A stretch of 64,000 bases of DNA from Xanthomonas sp. SI (GTDB lineage: Bacteria; Pseudomonadota; Gammaproteobacteria; Xanthomonadales; Xanthomonadaceae). Below the pieces are notes generated by a model. It was not told the origin of the DNA. It saw only the letters and a program-made list of their open reading frames with translations, and searched no databases. The DNA lies in NCBI RefSeq assembly GCF_014236855.1, contig NZ_CP051261.1, positions 4,588,001 to 4,652,000 on the forward strand, in the 5' to 3' direction. This document shows positions 18,310 through 26,976 of this stretch, in pieces (positions within the stretch are counted from its first letter, which is position 1; each line of letters opens with the position of its first letter). Position numbers and translations under genes: made by a program.

Positions 18310-19247
18310 GAGCCCGCTCCTGTCGTATCCACCAGACGGTTGACCATGTCGTTCATCGTGTCCGTGCCTTGCCGCGGCACCGCGGCGTCGTAAACAAAAC
18401 TGCTGAAATCCTGGGTCGGGTCCTGCGAACAGATCCCGCCGTTGGCGCAATAGCGGGTCATCAACTCGCTGTTCGGGCCGCAATCCAGCCCCAGCCGGCA
18501 GGCCGCCAGCTGCCAGGCCAGTTCGGTGAAGGCGGTACCGGCGATGCGCTCGTCCAGGCTGTCGTCGCCGCTGGCGGCCAAGCCCATCGCCGGTGCCAGC
18601 GCCATGTACGCGTCCGGATCGCCGGAGGCGCGCACCCGTTCGACCAGGTCGCGCTTGTAGCCGGCCGAGGACTGCAGCGGCTGCCCCAGCGTCAGCAGCG
18701 CCGCCTCCGCGGCTAGGTTGCCGCCGCGCGCGGCCTGCACGCGCTGGGCGACGATGGCCTGGCGGGTGAGGCCGTCGCCGGGCACGAAGCCGGCGCAGCG
18801 GCGGCCGACCCGCGCGCGCGCATCGACCATGCGCCCCGAGGTCGGCAGTTGCGCCGCATCGATCGCACGGGTGTCGGCGGCATAGCCGGCCGGATTCATC
18901 GCATAGCCGGCGCAATAGTCGTAGATGCGGCTGAGCAGCCAGGACGCATCGGCATCGCCCTGCGCGGCGGCGGCGGACAGTTGCTGCGCGGTGCGGTACA
19001 GGTCGGGGCTGCGTTCCAGCGCGGTGCGGCGGTCGGGCGACGCCGCCGGCAATGCCTGCACCGAGCTGCGCCTGCGCTGGTCCTGCCCCGACACGTCCAC
19101 GGTCGCCGGGGTGGCCGCGGCGGCACCCACAGTCACCGGCAGCGCCGGTGCCGCGGCCAGCAGCAGCGCGCGATAGCCGACCACGCCCAGCAGCAGCGCA
19201 GCGGGCGCCAGCAACAGCCAGGTTTTGCGGGACACGGCGAAGGGCAT
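18306..19247 (-). CDS. Hypothetical protein with N-terminal signal anchor
   Basis: A 313-residue protein of unknown function. It begins with a basic stretch and a hydrophobic anchor ([20 protein letters not shown]). The rest is helical and rich in Ala and Arg, with segments reminiscent of Sel1-type helix pairs ([40 protein letters not shown]). Six cysteines lie in the mature part, including CRLGLDC and YCANGGICS, which suggests disulfides in the periplasm. The start was placed at the ATG before the hydrophobic segment; the frame stays open upstream. First gene of a two-gene unit, divergent from prmA. Confidence 0.75.
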   Translation of the reverse strand: MPFAVSRKTWLLLAPAALLLGVVGYRALLLAAAPALPVTVGAAAATPATVDVSGQDQRRRSSVQALPAASPDRRTALERSPDLYRTAQQLSAAAAQGDADASWLLSRIYDYCAGYAMNPAGYAADTRAIDAAQLPTSGRMVDARARVGRRCAGFVPGDGLTRQAIVAQRVQAARGGNLAAEAALLTLGQPLQSSAGYKRDLVERVRASGDPDAYMALAPAMGLAASGDDSLDERIAGTAFTELAWQLAACRLGLDCGPNSELMTRYCANGGICSQDPTQDFSSFVYDAAVPRQGTDTMNDMVNRLVDTTGAGS

Positions 19248-19452
19248 GCGCGTAGGCGATCGGGGCAGCAGGCGAGGAGCGCGGCCGCGGCCGCTGGAAC
19301 CGGGGGCCGCCGCAATGTGCCAGTCTAACGCAGCCGATGGCGGGCCACGGCAGACAATGGCGGCCGCGGTCGCGGCGTGCGCGGCCGGCGCCGGTTCGGG
19401 CCGCCGCGGCGGTCGTCTAAGATGCGCGGTCATTCCTCCTTGTGCCCGACCG

Positions 19453-20373
19453 ATGCCGTTCCTCGAACTGACTGTGCGCTGCACCGACGCCACCCAGCCC
19501 CGCTACGAGAACGCGCTGGAGGACGTCGGCGCGCTGGCGGTCACCCTGCTCGACGCCGAGGCCGACACCAGCAACGAGCGCGCGATCCTGGAACCGGGGG
19601 TCGGCGAGACCCCGCTGTGGGGCACGCTGGTGCTCAGTGCGCTGTTCCCCGCCGAGCAGGACGCGTTGCTGCTGCTGGCCGCGCTGGAGGCGTTCGACCC
19701 GGGCCTGGACTGGGCCCAGGCCACGTTCCGCAAGGTCGACGACCAGGACTGGGAACGCGCCTGGCTGGACCAGTTCCAGCCGATGCGCTTCGGCACGCGC
19801 ACCTTCATCGTGCCGTGGAACCACGACCTGCCCGAGGACGCGCGCGGCGCCGATGCCGCGGTGGTGCGGCTGGACCCGGGCCTGGCGTTCGGTTCCGGCA
19901 CCCATCCGACCACCGCGCTGTGCCTGCGCTGGCTCGACGCCCTGGCCGCCGACGGCGCGCTGGCGCAGGCGCGCGTGCTCGACTTCGGCTGCGGCTCCGG
20001 GATCCTGGCGCTGGCCGCGCTGAAGCTGGGCGCGGCGGCGGCAGTGGGCGTGGACAACGACCCGCAGGCGCTGCTGGCCACGCACGACAACGCCGAGCGC
20101 AATGACGTCGGCGCGCGCCTGACGGTGCACCTGCCGGCCGACGAGCCGGTGGCCACCTATCCGGTGGTGGTCGCCAACATCCTGGCCTCGGCGCTGGACG
20201 CGCTGGCGCCGACCCTGGCCGAACGCGTCGCGCCGGGCGGGCGCATCGCCCTGTCCGGGATCCTGCATGGCCAGGAACAGGAGCTGTTGCAGCGCTACGC
20301 GCCGTGGTTCGAGCAGCTGCGCAGCGAACAGGACGGCGACTGGATGCGTATCGACGGCGTGCGCCGCGCCTGA
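19453..20373 (+). CDS. prmA: Ribosomal protein L11 methyltransferase
   Basis: Trimethylates lysines and the N-terminus of ribosomal protein L11 using S-adenosylmethionine. The 306-residue protein has the family N-domain ([40 protein letters not shown]) and the linker [20 protein letters not shown]. The SAM-binding motif I is [20 protein letters not shown], and [15 protein letters not shown] contains the substrate-side NxxxxxL motif. The start is the ATG of MPFLEL; the frame is open further upstream but without conservation. It heads a conserved prmA ... DUF3426 ... fis series. Confidence 0.98.
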   Translation: MPFLELTVRCTDATQPRYENALEDVGALAVTLLDAEADTSNERAILEPGVGETPLWGTLVLSALFPAEQDALLLLAALEAFDPGLDWAQATFRKVDDQDWERAWLDQFQPMRFGTRTFIVPWNHDLPEDARGADAAVVRLDPGLAFGSGTHPTTALCLRWLDALAADGALAQARVLDFGCGSGILALAALKLGAAAAVGVDNDPQALLATHDNAERNDVGARLTVHLPADEPVATYPVVVANILASALDALAPTLAERVAPGGRIALSGILHGQEQELLQRYAPWFEQLRSEQDGDWMRIDGVRRA

Positions 20374-20421
20374 GTCCGCGGAGCGGCGGGTCCGCTCACG
20401 CGCTCGCGCCGGATCCAACAC

Positions 20422-20889
20422 TCACCCGCGGCCTGCGGCCAGGCTGCGGATCGCCGCGGTCAGCAACGCCGCCTCGGCATGGATCGCCAGCACCCGGGTC
20501 CGCGGCCGCCAGCCCTGCGCGCGCAGGCGGCGCTCGTGCCAGCGATGGCCGCGCCGCGCCCGCGGCAGCCGCCAGGCCAGTTCCAGCAGCACGCCGATCA
20601 GTGCCGACGCACCCAGGGTCTGGACCAGCGCCAGCCAGCCCGCGGCGTGCACCAGCAGCCATAGCAGCGCCGGCGCCCGCGACGGCGGCGCGGGCGGATA
20701 CGGCAGCGCGAACACCTGCCACGACCAGCCCTGCCTGACCGCGCAGCGACCGTCGCCGGCATCGGCCCAGATCCGGTAGCGGTGCGCGCCGATCCCCGGC
20801 GGCGGCCGCGGGCGGCTGTGCGTGCGCAGCGGGGCGATCGCGAAACGAGAGCGGTGGACATCCTGCAGCGGGGCATCCTGCGTGTGCAT
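20422..20889 (-). CDS. DUF2628-like small membrane protein
   Basis: A 155-residue protein with the pattern AVRQGWSWQVFALPY, one or two hydrophobic segments (LLWLLVHAAGWLALVQTLGA), and HRWHERRLRAQGWRPRTRVL. This order resembles DUF2628 inner-membrane proteins; the assignment is by eye and moderate. The second ATG was chosen because AGGA lies seven bases before it; the first ATG would add six residues. It is convergent with prmA and divergent from the XRE regulator, which may control it. Confidence 0.6.
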   Translation of the reverse strand: MHTQDAPLQDVHRSRFAIAPLRTHSRPRPPPGIGAHRYRIWADAGDGRCAVRQGWSWQVFALPYPPAPPSRAPALLWLLVHAAGWLALVQTLGASALIGVLLELAWRLPRARRGHRWHERRLRAQGWRPRTRVLAIHAEAALLTAAIRSLAAGRG

Positions 20890-21075
20890 CGGCGCGTCCT
20901 GGTCCATGGCAGCGGGTCGGGCGGCGGCGGCAGAGACGGCGCAAACGATGCGGCGTCTTCACTGCGCACAGCCATCGCCGACGACAGTATCAACAACAAA
21001 GCCCTCATTGAAAGCCGTACGAACCAACTTTCCCAGTCGGCGCGGCTATATCTCGCCTCCCCCGCGGAGGTGAGT

Positions 21076-21444
21076 GTGAACAGCAGGCTGTACGAACGGG
21101 TGCGCGAAGCGCGCAAGCTGACCGGTCTCACCCAGGAAGCGCTCGCGCTGGACCTGTCGGTGACCCGCAGCGCCGTGGCGCAGTGGGAGATGGCCGACGG
21201 CACCGCGCCGGCGGTGGAGCACCTGATCGCCCTGGCCCGCCGCAGCGGGCTGACCTTCGAATACCTGGCCACCGGCCGCGGCGAACGCGTGTTCGGCGAA
21301 CCGCTGTCCGTGGCCGAGGAAGCCGCGCACTACCGACAACTGTCCGACCAGCAGGCGCGCCTGCTCGACAGCTTCGAGACCCTGAGTCCCCGCCAGCGCG
21401 CCGGCCTGCTGGACCTGATCGGCACCGGCAAGCACCGGCGCTGA
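21076..21444 (+). CDS. XRE-family helix-turn-helix regulator
   Basis: A 122-residue regulator with a lambda-repressor-like domain: RLYERVREARKLTGLTQEAL, ALDLSVTRSAVAQWEMADGT and PAVEHLIALARRSGLTFEYL. The C-terminal part is a short helical tail (LSDQQARLLDSFETLSPRQR) rather than a sensor domain. I chose the GTG start because GGAGG lies five bases upstream; a GTG two codons earlier overlaps that site. It stands between prmA and the DUF3426 gene, divergent from the DUF2628-like gene. Confidence 0.88.
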   Translation: MNSRLYERVREARKLTGLTQEALALDLSVTRSAVAQWEMADGTAPAVEHLIALARRSGLTFEYLATGRGERVFGEPLSVAEEAAHYRQLSDQQARLLDSFETLSPRQRAGLLDLIGTGKHRR

Positions 21445-21460
21445 GCAGGGACCCGATGTC

Positions 21461-21532
21461 CCTGTAGGAGCGGCTTCAGCCGCGACAGGAACTTACCGAA
21501 GGTGCCTGTCGCGGCTGAAGCCGCTCCTACAG
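21461..21532. repeat. REP-like palindrome (copy 2)
   Basis: Same family as copy 1. The arms are CCTGTAGGAGCGGCTTCAGC extended by CGCGACAGG, and its inverse, and the spacer AACTTACCGAAGGTG differs from copy 1 by one base. The conserved spacer shows that the whole hairpin, not just single arms, was copied. Confidence 0.9.
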
Positions 21533-21616
21533 AAGCCCACGAAGGCCACGAGCGCACTGCAGCCCGCTCCCGCGCGTGCTTGAATAGGGGTCTCGTTGCC
21601 GCCGTCGCCTGCACGC

Positions 21617-22516
21617 ATGCCCGATCCCACCCCGCCCCGTCCCAGCCTCGCGACCTTGCTGCGCCAGCCCCAGCAGCCGGTGCCGGAACAGGCCGATGCC
21701 GCCGAGACGGCAGGTCCCGCTGCAGACGCGGCGGCCGGCCCCGCCGAGACGGGCGATACCGGTAACGGCGCGGCGCCGCGTGCCGATGCCCCCGGCGCGC
21801 CGGAGTCCGAGCCAGCGTCGACGCCGGAGGCGGACGCCTCGCGCGCCGCCGGGGTCACCGCAACGCCGCCCGCCGCGGTGACCGGCGAGTCGAGCGCGCC
21901 TGCCGGACTCGAACCGCAGTCGGAACCCGAACCGGAATCGGCGCTGGCGCCGCCGCCGCAGCTGGAACCGGACCTGACCACAGCAGCGATCGCCACCAGC
22001 GCCGCGCCCAGCTTCATGCAGCCCAGCGCGTCACGCCGGCCGGTGCTGCGCGCCGCGCCCTGGCAGTGGATCGCGCTGGTCGGGCTGGGCCTGCTGCTGG
22101 CGCTGCAGATCCTGGTCGCCGACCGGCAACGGCTGGGCGCCGACGCGCGCTGGCGGCCGTGGGTGGCCGGCGTGTGCCAGGCGCTGCGCTGCAGCCTGCC
22201 GCCGTGGCGCGAGCCGAGCGCGTTCACCATGCTCAGCCGCGAGGTGCGGCCGCTGCCCGGCCGCGCCGGCACCCTGCAGATCCAGGCCACCTTCCGCAAC
22301 GACGCGCGCTGGGCGCAGGCCTGGCCGCTGCTGCAGCTGTCGCTGGCCGACGCCGACGGCCGCACCATCGGCAGCCGCGTGCTGCGCCCGGAGGAGTACC
22401 TGGGCCGCACCCGCCCGGATACGGCGACGCTGGCGCCCGGACAGAGCGCGCAGGTGGCGTTCCAGGTGCGCGAACCGGCCGCGGGAACCGCTGCATTCAG
22501 TTTCGACTTCCACTGA
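21617..22516 (+). CDS. DUF3426 domain protein, single-pass membrane
   Basis: A 299-residue protein. The first half is a disordered Ala/Pro/Glu-rich cytoplasmic region, followed by one transmembrane helix (WIALVGLGLLLALQILVADR). A C-terminal extracytoplasmic DUF3426 domain contains ALRCSLPPWREPSAFTMLSR, LQIQATFRNDARWAQAWPLL and LSLADADGRTIGSRVLRPEE. Relatives often start with a zinc ribbon (MJ0042 type); none is visible here. Genes of this family lie between prmA and fis in other gammaproteobacteria, usually with dusB, which is absent here. Function unknown. Confidence 0.85.
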   Translation: MPDPTPPRPSLATLLRQPQQPVPEQADAAETAGPAADAAAGPAETGDTGNGAAPRADAPGAPESEPASTPEADASRAAGVTATPPAAVTGESSAPAGLEPQSEPEPESALAPPPQLEPDLTTAAIATSAAPSFMQPSASRRPVLRAAPWQWIALVGLGLLLALQILVADRQRLGADARWRPWVAGVCQALRCSLPPWREPSAFTMLSREVRPLPGRAGTLQIQATFRNDARWAQAWPLLQLSLADADGRTIGSRVLRPEEYLGRTRPDTATLAPGQSAQVAFQVREPAAGTAAFSFDFH

Positions 22517-22526
22517 AACGCTGTGA

Positions 22527-22904
<378 letters not shown>

Positions 22905-22906
22905 GG

Positions 22907-22941
22907 CGGGACTCGGGACTCGGGACTCGGGACTCGGGACT
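22907..22941. repeat. Tandem heptamer repeat downstream of fis
   Basis: Five consecutive copies of CGGGACT (the first one lacking only context) directly after the fis stop codon. It resembles the GGGATTC family with T to C changes, but is an exact 7-base tandem array, a likely slippage site. Confidence 0.85.
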
Positions 22942-22984
22942 GCAGAATCACGTCCCCATGCAAATCGCCGTCAAGCGGCCCGAT

Positions 22985-23026
22985 AAAAAAAAGCCGCCCT
23001 TTCTGCAGAAAAGGCGGCTTTTTTAT
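22985..23026. terminator. Bidirectional Rho-independent terminator after fis
   Basis: The stem AAGCCGCC(C)TTTCTGCAGA with its complement AAGGCGGCTT is flanked by an A-tract on the left and a T-tract on the right. It can end fis transcription on the plus strand and the long lipid operon on the minus strand. Confidence 0.92.
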
Positions 23027-23044
23027 TTCAGCCCGGGCGCTTTT

Positions 23045-23109
23045 GTGTAGGAGCGGCTTCAGCCGCGACGCATTACCGGTAACGCGTCGCGGCTGAAGCC
23101 GCTCCTACA
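23045..23109. repeat. REP-like palindrome (copy 3, different spacer)
   Basis: Arms TGTAGGAGCGGCTTCAGCCG extended by CGACGC, and the inverse, with a self-complementary centre around ACCGGT instead of the AACTTRCCGAAGGTG spacer of copies 1 and 2. It lies between the terminator and the end of the lipid operon. Confidence 0.9.
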
Positions 23110-23127
23110 GAAAGCGGCCCTCGCGCA

Positions 23128-23186
23128 AACCCCAATCTCCAATCCCCAATCCCCCGCTTTTCCACAGCCGCATGGCTGGTCATCCC
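23128..23186. repeat. GGGATT-type repeat with conserved tail
   Basis: AACCCCAATCTCCAATCCCC is followed by AATCCCCC and then GCTTTTCCACAGCCGCATGG CTGGTCATCCC. The tail matches the groESL spacer copy (3899-3934) with few changes, showing that the repeat has a defined 3' module beyond the GGGATT units. Confidence 0.75.
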
Positions 23187-23192
23187 GGCCCC

Positions 23193-24167
23193 TCACACCC
23201 ACCCATAGCGGATCAGGTGGAAGAACACCGGCGCGGCGAAGCACACCGAGTCCAGCCGGTCGAGTACGCCGCCGTGGCCTTCGATCATGTGGCCCCAGTC
23301 CTTGATGCCGCGGTCGCGCTTGATCGCCGACATCACCAGACCTCCGAAGAAGCCCATCAGGTTGGCCACCAGCGCCAGCGCGAACGCCTGCAGCGGCGAG
23401 AACGGGGTGATCCACCACAAGGCCGCGCCGAGCAGGCTCGCCGACAGGATGCCGCCGACGAAGCCTTCCACGGTCTTGGACGGCGACAGCTTCGGCGCGA
23501 TCAGGTGCCTGCCGATCAACTTGCCCCACACGTACTGCAGCACGTCCGAGGACTGCACCACGATCACCAGGAACGCGAACAGCAGCAGGTTGCGGCCCTC
23601 GTAGCCGGGGATCTCCAGGTTCAGCAGCGCCGGCACGTGCGAGATGCAGAACACGCAGATCATCAGCCCCCACTGCACTTTCGCGGTGCGCTCCAGGTAG
23701 CGCGTGGTGTCGCCGCCGATGGTGGCCAGGATCGGCAGCACCAGGAACGCGTAGACCGGGATCAGCAGCGTGTACAGCCCGTACCAGCCGCTCCACACCA
23801 GCCAGTACTGCCACGGCAGCACGATGTAGAACGCCACCAGCAGCGCGTAGTAGTCGCCGCGCCGGGTCGGCGCCAAGGTGATGAACTCGCGCAGCGCGAA
23901 CAGCGACACCAGCGCGAACAGCACGATCACGCCGATGCGCCCGAACACGAACGCCAGCGCCACCACCGCGGCCATCACCCACCACGCGCGGATCCGCGCC
24001 ACCAGGTTGTCGAGCACCGCGCTGGGGCGCCCGCGCGCGCGCCAGCGCAGCGTTTCGGAAATCAGCGTGGCCAGCAGCAGCACCGCGGCGATGCCGAGGA
24101 ACAGCCAGATGGTCTGCTGCCGCAGCGAGGACTGCTGCAGGTGGTCGCTGAAGGCGATCGCGCTCAT
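23193..24167 (-). CDS. CdsA-like phosphatidate cytidylyltransferase (YnbB-like)
   Basis: Predicted to make CDP-diacylglycerol from phosphatidate and CTP. The 324-residue polytopic membrane protein carries the CTP-transferase signature PKLSPSKTVEGFVGGILSAS, and near the C-terminus DRGIKDWGHMIEGHGGVLDR followed by LDS. It is the last gene of the eight-gene operon and overlaps the acyltransferase stop by four bases (ATGA). A housekeeping cdsA is expected elsewhere in the genome near the lpxA/bamA cluster, so this copy is probably dedicated to the operon's own lipid product, as with E. coli ynbB. Start: the ATG of MSAIAFSDHL. Confidence 0.9.
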   Translation of the reverse strand: MSAIAFSDHLQQSSLRQQTIWLFLGIAAVLLLATLISETLRWRARGRPSAVLDNLVARIRAWWVMAAVVALAFVFGRIGVIVLFALVSLFALREFITLAPTRRGDYYALLVAFYIVLPWQYWLVWSGWYGLYTLLIPVYAFLVLPILATIGGDTTRYLERTAKVQWGLMICVFCISHVPALLNLEIPGYEGRNLLLFAFLVIVVQSSDVLQYVWGKLIGRHLIAPKLSPSKTVEGFVGGILSASLLGAALWWITPFSPLQAFALALVANLMGFFGGLVMSAIKRDRGIKDWGHMIEGHGGVLDRLDSVCFAAPVFFHLIRYGWV

Positions 24168-24796
24168 CGTGCGGCCTCCATCTGTTCCGGCGACAACGCC
24201 AGCAGTGCCGCACGCGTGCGTTCCAGGAACGCCTGCTTGTCCTCGCCGGCGCCCAGCCGCAACGGCTCGCCGAAGGTGGTGGTGCACAGCAACGGCAGCG
24301 GCAGCCACTTGCCCTTGGGCATCACCCGCTTGAGGTTGTCGATCCACACCGGCACGAACTCCAGTTCCGGGCGGTTCCGCGCCAGGTGGTAGATGCCGCT
24401 CTTGAACGGCAGCACGCCTTCCTCGGTGTTGCGCGTGCCTTCCGGGAACAGGATCAGCGAGCCGCCGCCATCGACTGCCTCGCACAGGCACTCGATCGGA
24501 TCGCGGCTGCGCTGCGCGGCCTCGCGCTCGATCAGCACGCCGTTGAACACCGAGTGGATCAGGTAGCGGCGCAGCGCGTCGCGCTGCCAGTACTCGGCCG
24601 CGGCCACCGGCCGCACCTCGCGCCGCAGCGCCGCCGGCAGCGACGACCAGATCAGCACGAAGTCGCCGTGGCTGGCGTGGTTGCCGTAGTACACGCGGCG
24701 CTCGCTGGAAGGAATGCAGCCGCGCCAGAACGCACGCGCGCCGGTCAGGATGCGGATCGCGGCACTGCAGCCGCGGGCGATCAGGCGTTCGATCAT
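24164..24796 (-). CDS. PlsC-type lysophospholipid acyltransferase
   Basis: A 210-residue acyltransferase of the 1-acyl-glycerol-3-phosphate family. The catalytic HX4D box is in RRVYYGNHASHGDFVLIWSS (His-x4-Asp), and the substrate motif in GGSLILFPEGTRNTEEGVLP. It would acylate a lyso-lipid to supply phosphatidate for the CdsA-like enzyme encoded immediately after it. It overlaps the neighbours on both sides by four bases. E. coli ynbABCD lacks such a gene, so this is an extension of that system. The true acceptor is unknown. Confidence 0.9.
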   Translation of the reverse strand: MIERLIARGCSAAIRILTGARAFWRGCIPSSERRVYYGNHASHGDFVLIWSSLPAALRREVRPVAAAEYWQRDALRRYLIHSVFNGVLIEREAAQRSRDPIECLCEAVDGGGSLILFPEGTRNTEEGVLPFKSGIYHLARNRPELEFVPVWIDNLKRVMPKGKWLPLPLLCTTTFGEPLRLGAGEDKQAFLERTRAALLALSPEQMEAAR

Positions 24797-25446
24797 GTCC
24801 ACTCCAGTTCGCGCACGATGGCGCGCAGACGCATCACGATGGTCAAGGCCGCGCCGCCGATCAGCAGCGCCATGGTCGCAACCAGAATCATTTCGGCGAC
24901 GGCCGTGTATTGCAGCAGCAGCGCGACGGCCGCCAGCAACGCGGCCAGCGACAGCCAGCGCATGCGCTGCACGCGCGCCATCGGGCCCTGCACCGGCTCG
25001 CTGACGCCGCAGGCCAGGCCGAGCATGCGCACGTAGGCGGTGCCCACGCACAGCAGGGCCGCGGCCCAGCCCAGCTCCGCGCCCCAGCTCAGCACGTGCT
25101 GCAGGCCGTAGCCCACGCCCAGGCACACCACGACATCGGACAGCCTGTCCGGCGCTTCGTTGTAGACCTCGCCGGCGCGGCCGATCATCTGCGCCTGTCG
25201 CGCCATCAGCCCGTCCAGGCGGTTGCACAGCAACCGGCCGTGCAGGGCGAGCGCGGCCAGCAGCAGCAAGCCGGCGGCATCGCGCGGCGGCTCGCGCCAG
25301 GCGCAATAGAACATCAGCGCCGCCAGCGCGGCGAAGCCGGTGGCGGTCCAGGACAGGCCGTTGGGCGTGGCGCCACGCGCGCGCAGCGCCATTGCCAGGC
25401 GCGCGCGCCACTGCGCGCGGCGTTCGCTGATCGTCGGTCCTGCCAT
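24793..25446 (-). CDS. CDP-alcohol phosphatidyltransferase, second copy in operon
   Basis: A 217-residue polytopic membrane protein of the CDP-alcohol phosphotransferase family, which joins a CDP-activated lipid to an alcohol. The family motif is readable from residue 78: DGLMAR, eight residues, Gly92, three residues, Asn96, three residues, Asp100 and again Asp104. Two positions normally Asp are Asn (residue 75 before the DG pair, and residue 96). The upstream ynbA-like gene has the same two substitutions. The start ATG shares its A with the preceding gene's TGA. Product unknown. Confidence 0.85.
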   Translation of the reverse strand: MAGPTISERRAQWRARLAMALRARGATPNGLSWTATGFAALAALMFYCAWREPPRDAAGLLLLAALALHGRLLCNRLDGLMARQAQMIGRAGEVYNEAPDRLSDVVVCLGVGYGLQHVLSWGAELGWAAALLCVGTAYVRMLGLACGVSEPVQGPMARVQRMRWLSLAALLAAVALLLQYTAVAEMILVATMALLIGGAALTIVMRLRAIVRELEWT

Positions 25447-26963
25447 CAGTCGCCGCCTCCGCCGCCGCAACCGCCGCAACCGCTGCTGCAACTGCTGCCG
25501 CCGCCTCCATCGCCGCCGCTGCTGCCGCTGGTGCAACTGCTGGTGCTGGTGCAGCTGCTGCCGCCACCGTTGCCGCTGCTGGCGACGATCGGCGTACGCA
25601 ATGCGTGGTAGTCCACCCATGGCGTCCCCAGCAGCACGCCGGTGCCGGCCAGGGCCAGGGGCGATGCCAGATGCAATGCCTGTGGCGCGGGCGCCGCTCC
25701 GGCGCCTGCGCGCCATGCCTTGTCGCGCTCGGCGAGCAAGCGCTCGCCGGCGACGCTGCGCAGCGGCGGCGTCAACAGGAAGCCGAGCGCGAGCATTGTC
25801 ACCAGCACCATCGCCGCGACCAGGAAGCCGACCGGGCGCTGCAACTGCAGGCCGATGTGGATCTTCAGCGCGCCGGCGATCCACAGCGCCAGCAGCGGCG
25901 CTGCGCCGAGCAGACGCGCGCACCAGGCCTGGCCGCGGCCGAGCAGCAGGCGCTTGCCGATCAACGCCTCATGCAGCGGCGACGCATCGTCGCGCAATGC
26001 CTGCAGCGCCAGCGGCAATTTCGGGTTGGCGCGCACCAGCAGCAGGGCGCGCTGCAGCGCCGCCGGCACTGCAGCGTCCGTGACCTGCAGTTGGGCCTCG
26101 TCGCGGTGGCTGCCACGCAGGCTCGACGGCGCCAGTTGCAACTGCACTGCGTCGCACGCCAGCAGCAAGGCCAGTTGCATGTCTGCCACGCGCTCGCTGC
26201 CGCCGGCCAGGAACGCCAGTTCGGCGTTGTCCACCTGCCGGACCGCGCGCTGCTGGCCGAGGCCGCGCACCGCGCGCCGCAGCCGCGCGGCCAATGCGCA
26301 GGCCAGCCCGATCGCCACCAGGAACAGCAGCAGGAACGAACCGCCGCGCCAGTGCAACGGCGACGCGGCGGGGTTGATCGAACTCAGCCACCCGCCCAGC
26401 AGCAGCGTCGCCAGCAACCACAGCCACAGCGCTTTGCCACCCTCGCGCGGCATCGGCCAACGCCGCGCCGCGACATCGCTGCGCAGCCGCGGTTGCGGCG
26501 CTGTGGTGTCGCCCGGCGCCGGCCAGCACGCCGCCGGCGGATCGCCGAAATGGCGGCGGTAGTGCGCCAGGGTGGTCCGGTACTGCAGCGCGTGGCGGTC
26601 TGCATCGGCGGCGTCGCCGCGCCCGGGCCGATGGTGCAGCGTGGTCTGCAACACCTGCGGGCAGAAGCGCTGCCAGTATTCGTGGGTATCGGTGAGGTGG
26701 GTATGCCAGACCTGGTCGATCAGCGTGCTGGGCGTGACCTCTGCGTCGGCGCTGCTGCAGGCCAGGAAGCAGAAGCGACGGTATTCCTCCACCGCCTGCG
26801 CGGCTTCGGCCAGGGAGACCTTGGCTTCCTTGGCCACGCGGCGCACGAACACCGGCAACGCGTCGTCCTCCTCGCCGAAACGATAGGCCTGCAGGCGCTG
26901 CCACAGCGCCTGTTGCGCGGCATCGGCGTGGGGCAGCGGCGCCGGATCGGCGGATGCGGTCAT
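25446..26963 (-). CDS. TIGR04222-like membrane protein with GRDP-like N-terminus and Gly/Cys tail
   Basis: A 505-residue protein of unknown function. The N-terminal region has a glycine-rich-domain-protein-like pattern: FCFLACSSADAEVTPSTLID, QVWHTHLTDTHEYWQRFCPQ. Several transmembrane helices follow (LWLWLLATLLLGGWLSS; FLLLFLVAIGLACALAARL; two more near residues 380-450). The protein ends in a low-complexity Gly/Ser/Cys tail, GGGGSSCSSGCGGCGGGGGD. The same overall design is known from TIGR04222 proteins. It sits within the lipid operon and overlaps the next gene, so it probably serves the same pathway. The start is the MTASADP methionine. Confidence 0.75.
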   Translation of the reverse strand: MTASADPAPLPHADAAQQALWQRLQAYRFGEEDDALPVFVRRVAKEAKVSLAEAAQAVEEYRRFCFLACSSADAEVTPSTLIDQVWHTHLTDTHEYWQRFCPQVLQTTLHHRPGRGDAADADRHALQYRTTLAHYRRHFGDPPAACWPAPGDTTAPQPRLRSDVAARRWPMPREGGKALWLWLLATLLLGGWLSSINPAASPLHWRGGSFLLLFLVAIGLACALAARLRRAVRGLGQQRAVRQVDNAELAFLAGGSERVADMQLALLLACDAVQLQLAPSSLRGSHRDEAQLQVTDAAVPAALQRALLLVRANPKLPLALQALRDDASPLHEALIGKRLLLGRGQAWCARLLGAAPLLALWIAGALKIHIGLQLQRPVGFLVAAMVLVTMLALGFLLTPPLRSVAGERLLAERDKAWRAGAGAAPAPQALHLASPLALAGTGVLLGTPWVDYHALRTPIVASSGNGGGSSCTSTSSCTSGSSGGDGGGGSSCSSGCGGCGGGGGD

Positions 26964-26976
26964 GGTCTGCGCTCCG

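Noticed and set aside
22907..22941. Possible CRISPR-like repeats after fis
   Set aside because: Units are only seven bases and contiguous with no spacers; no cas genes are present anywhere in the window.
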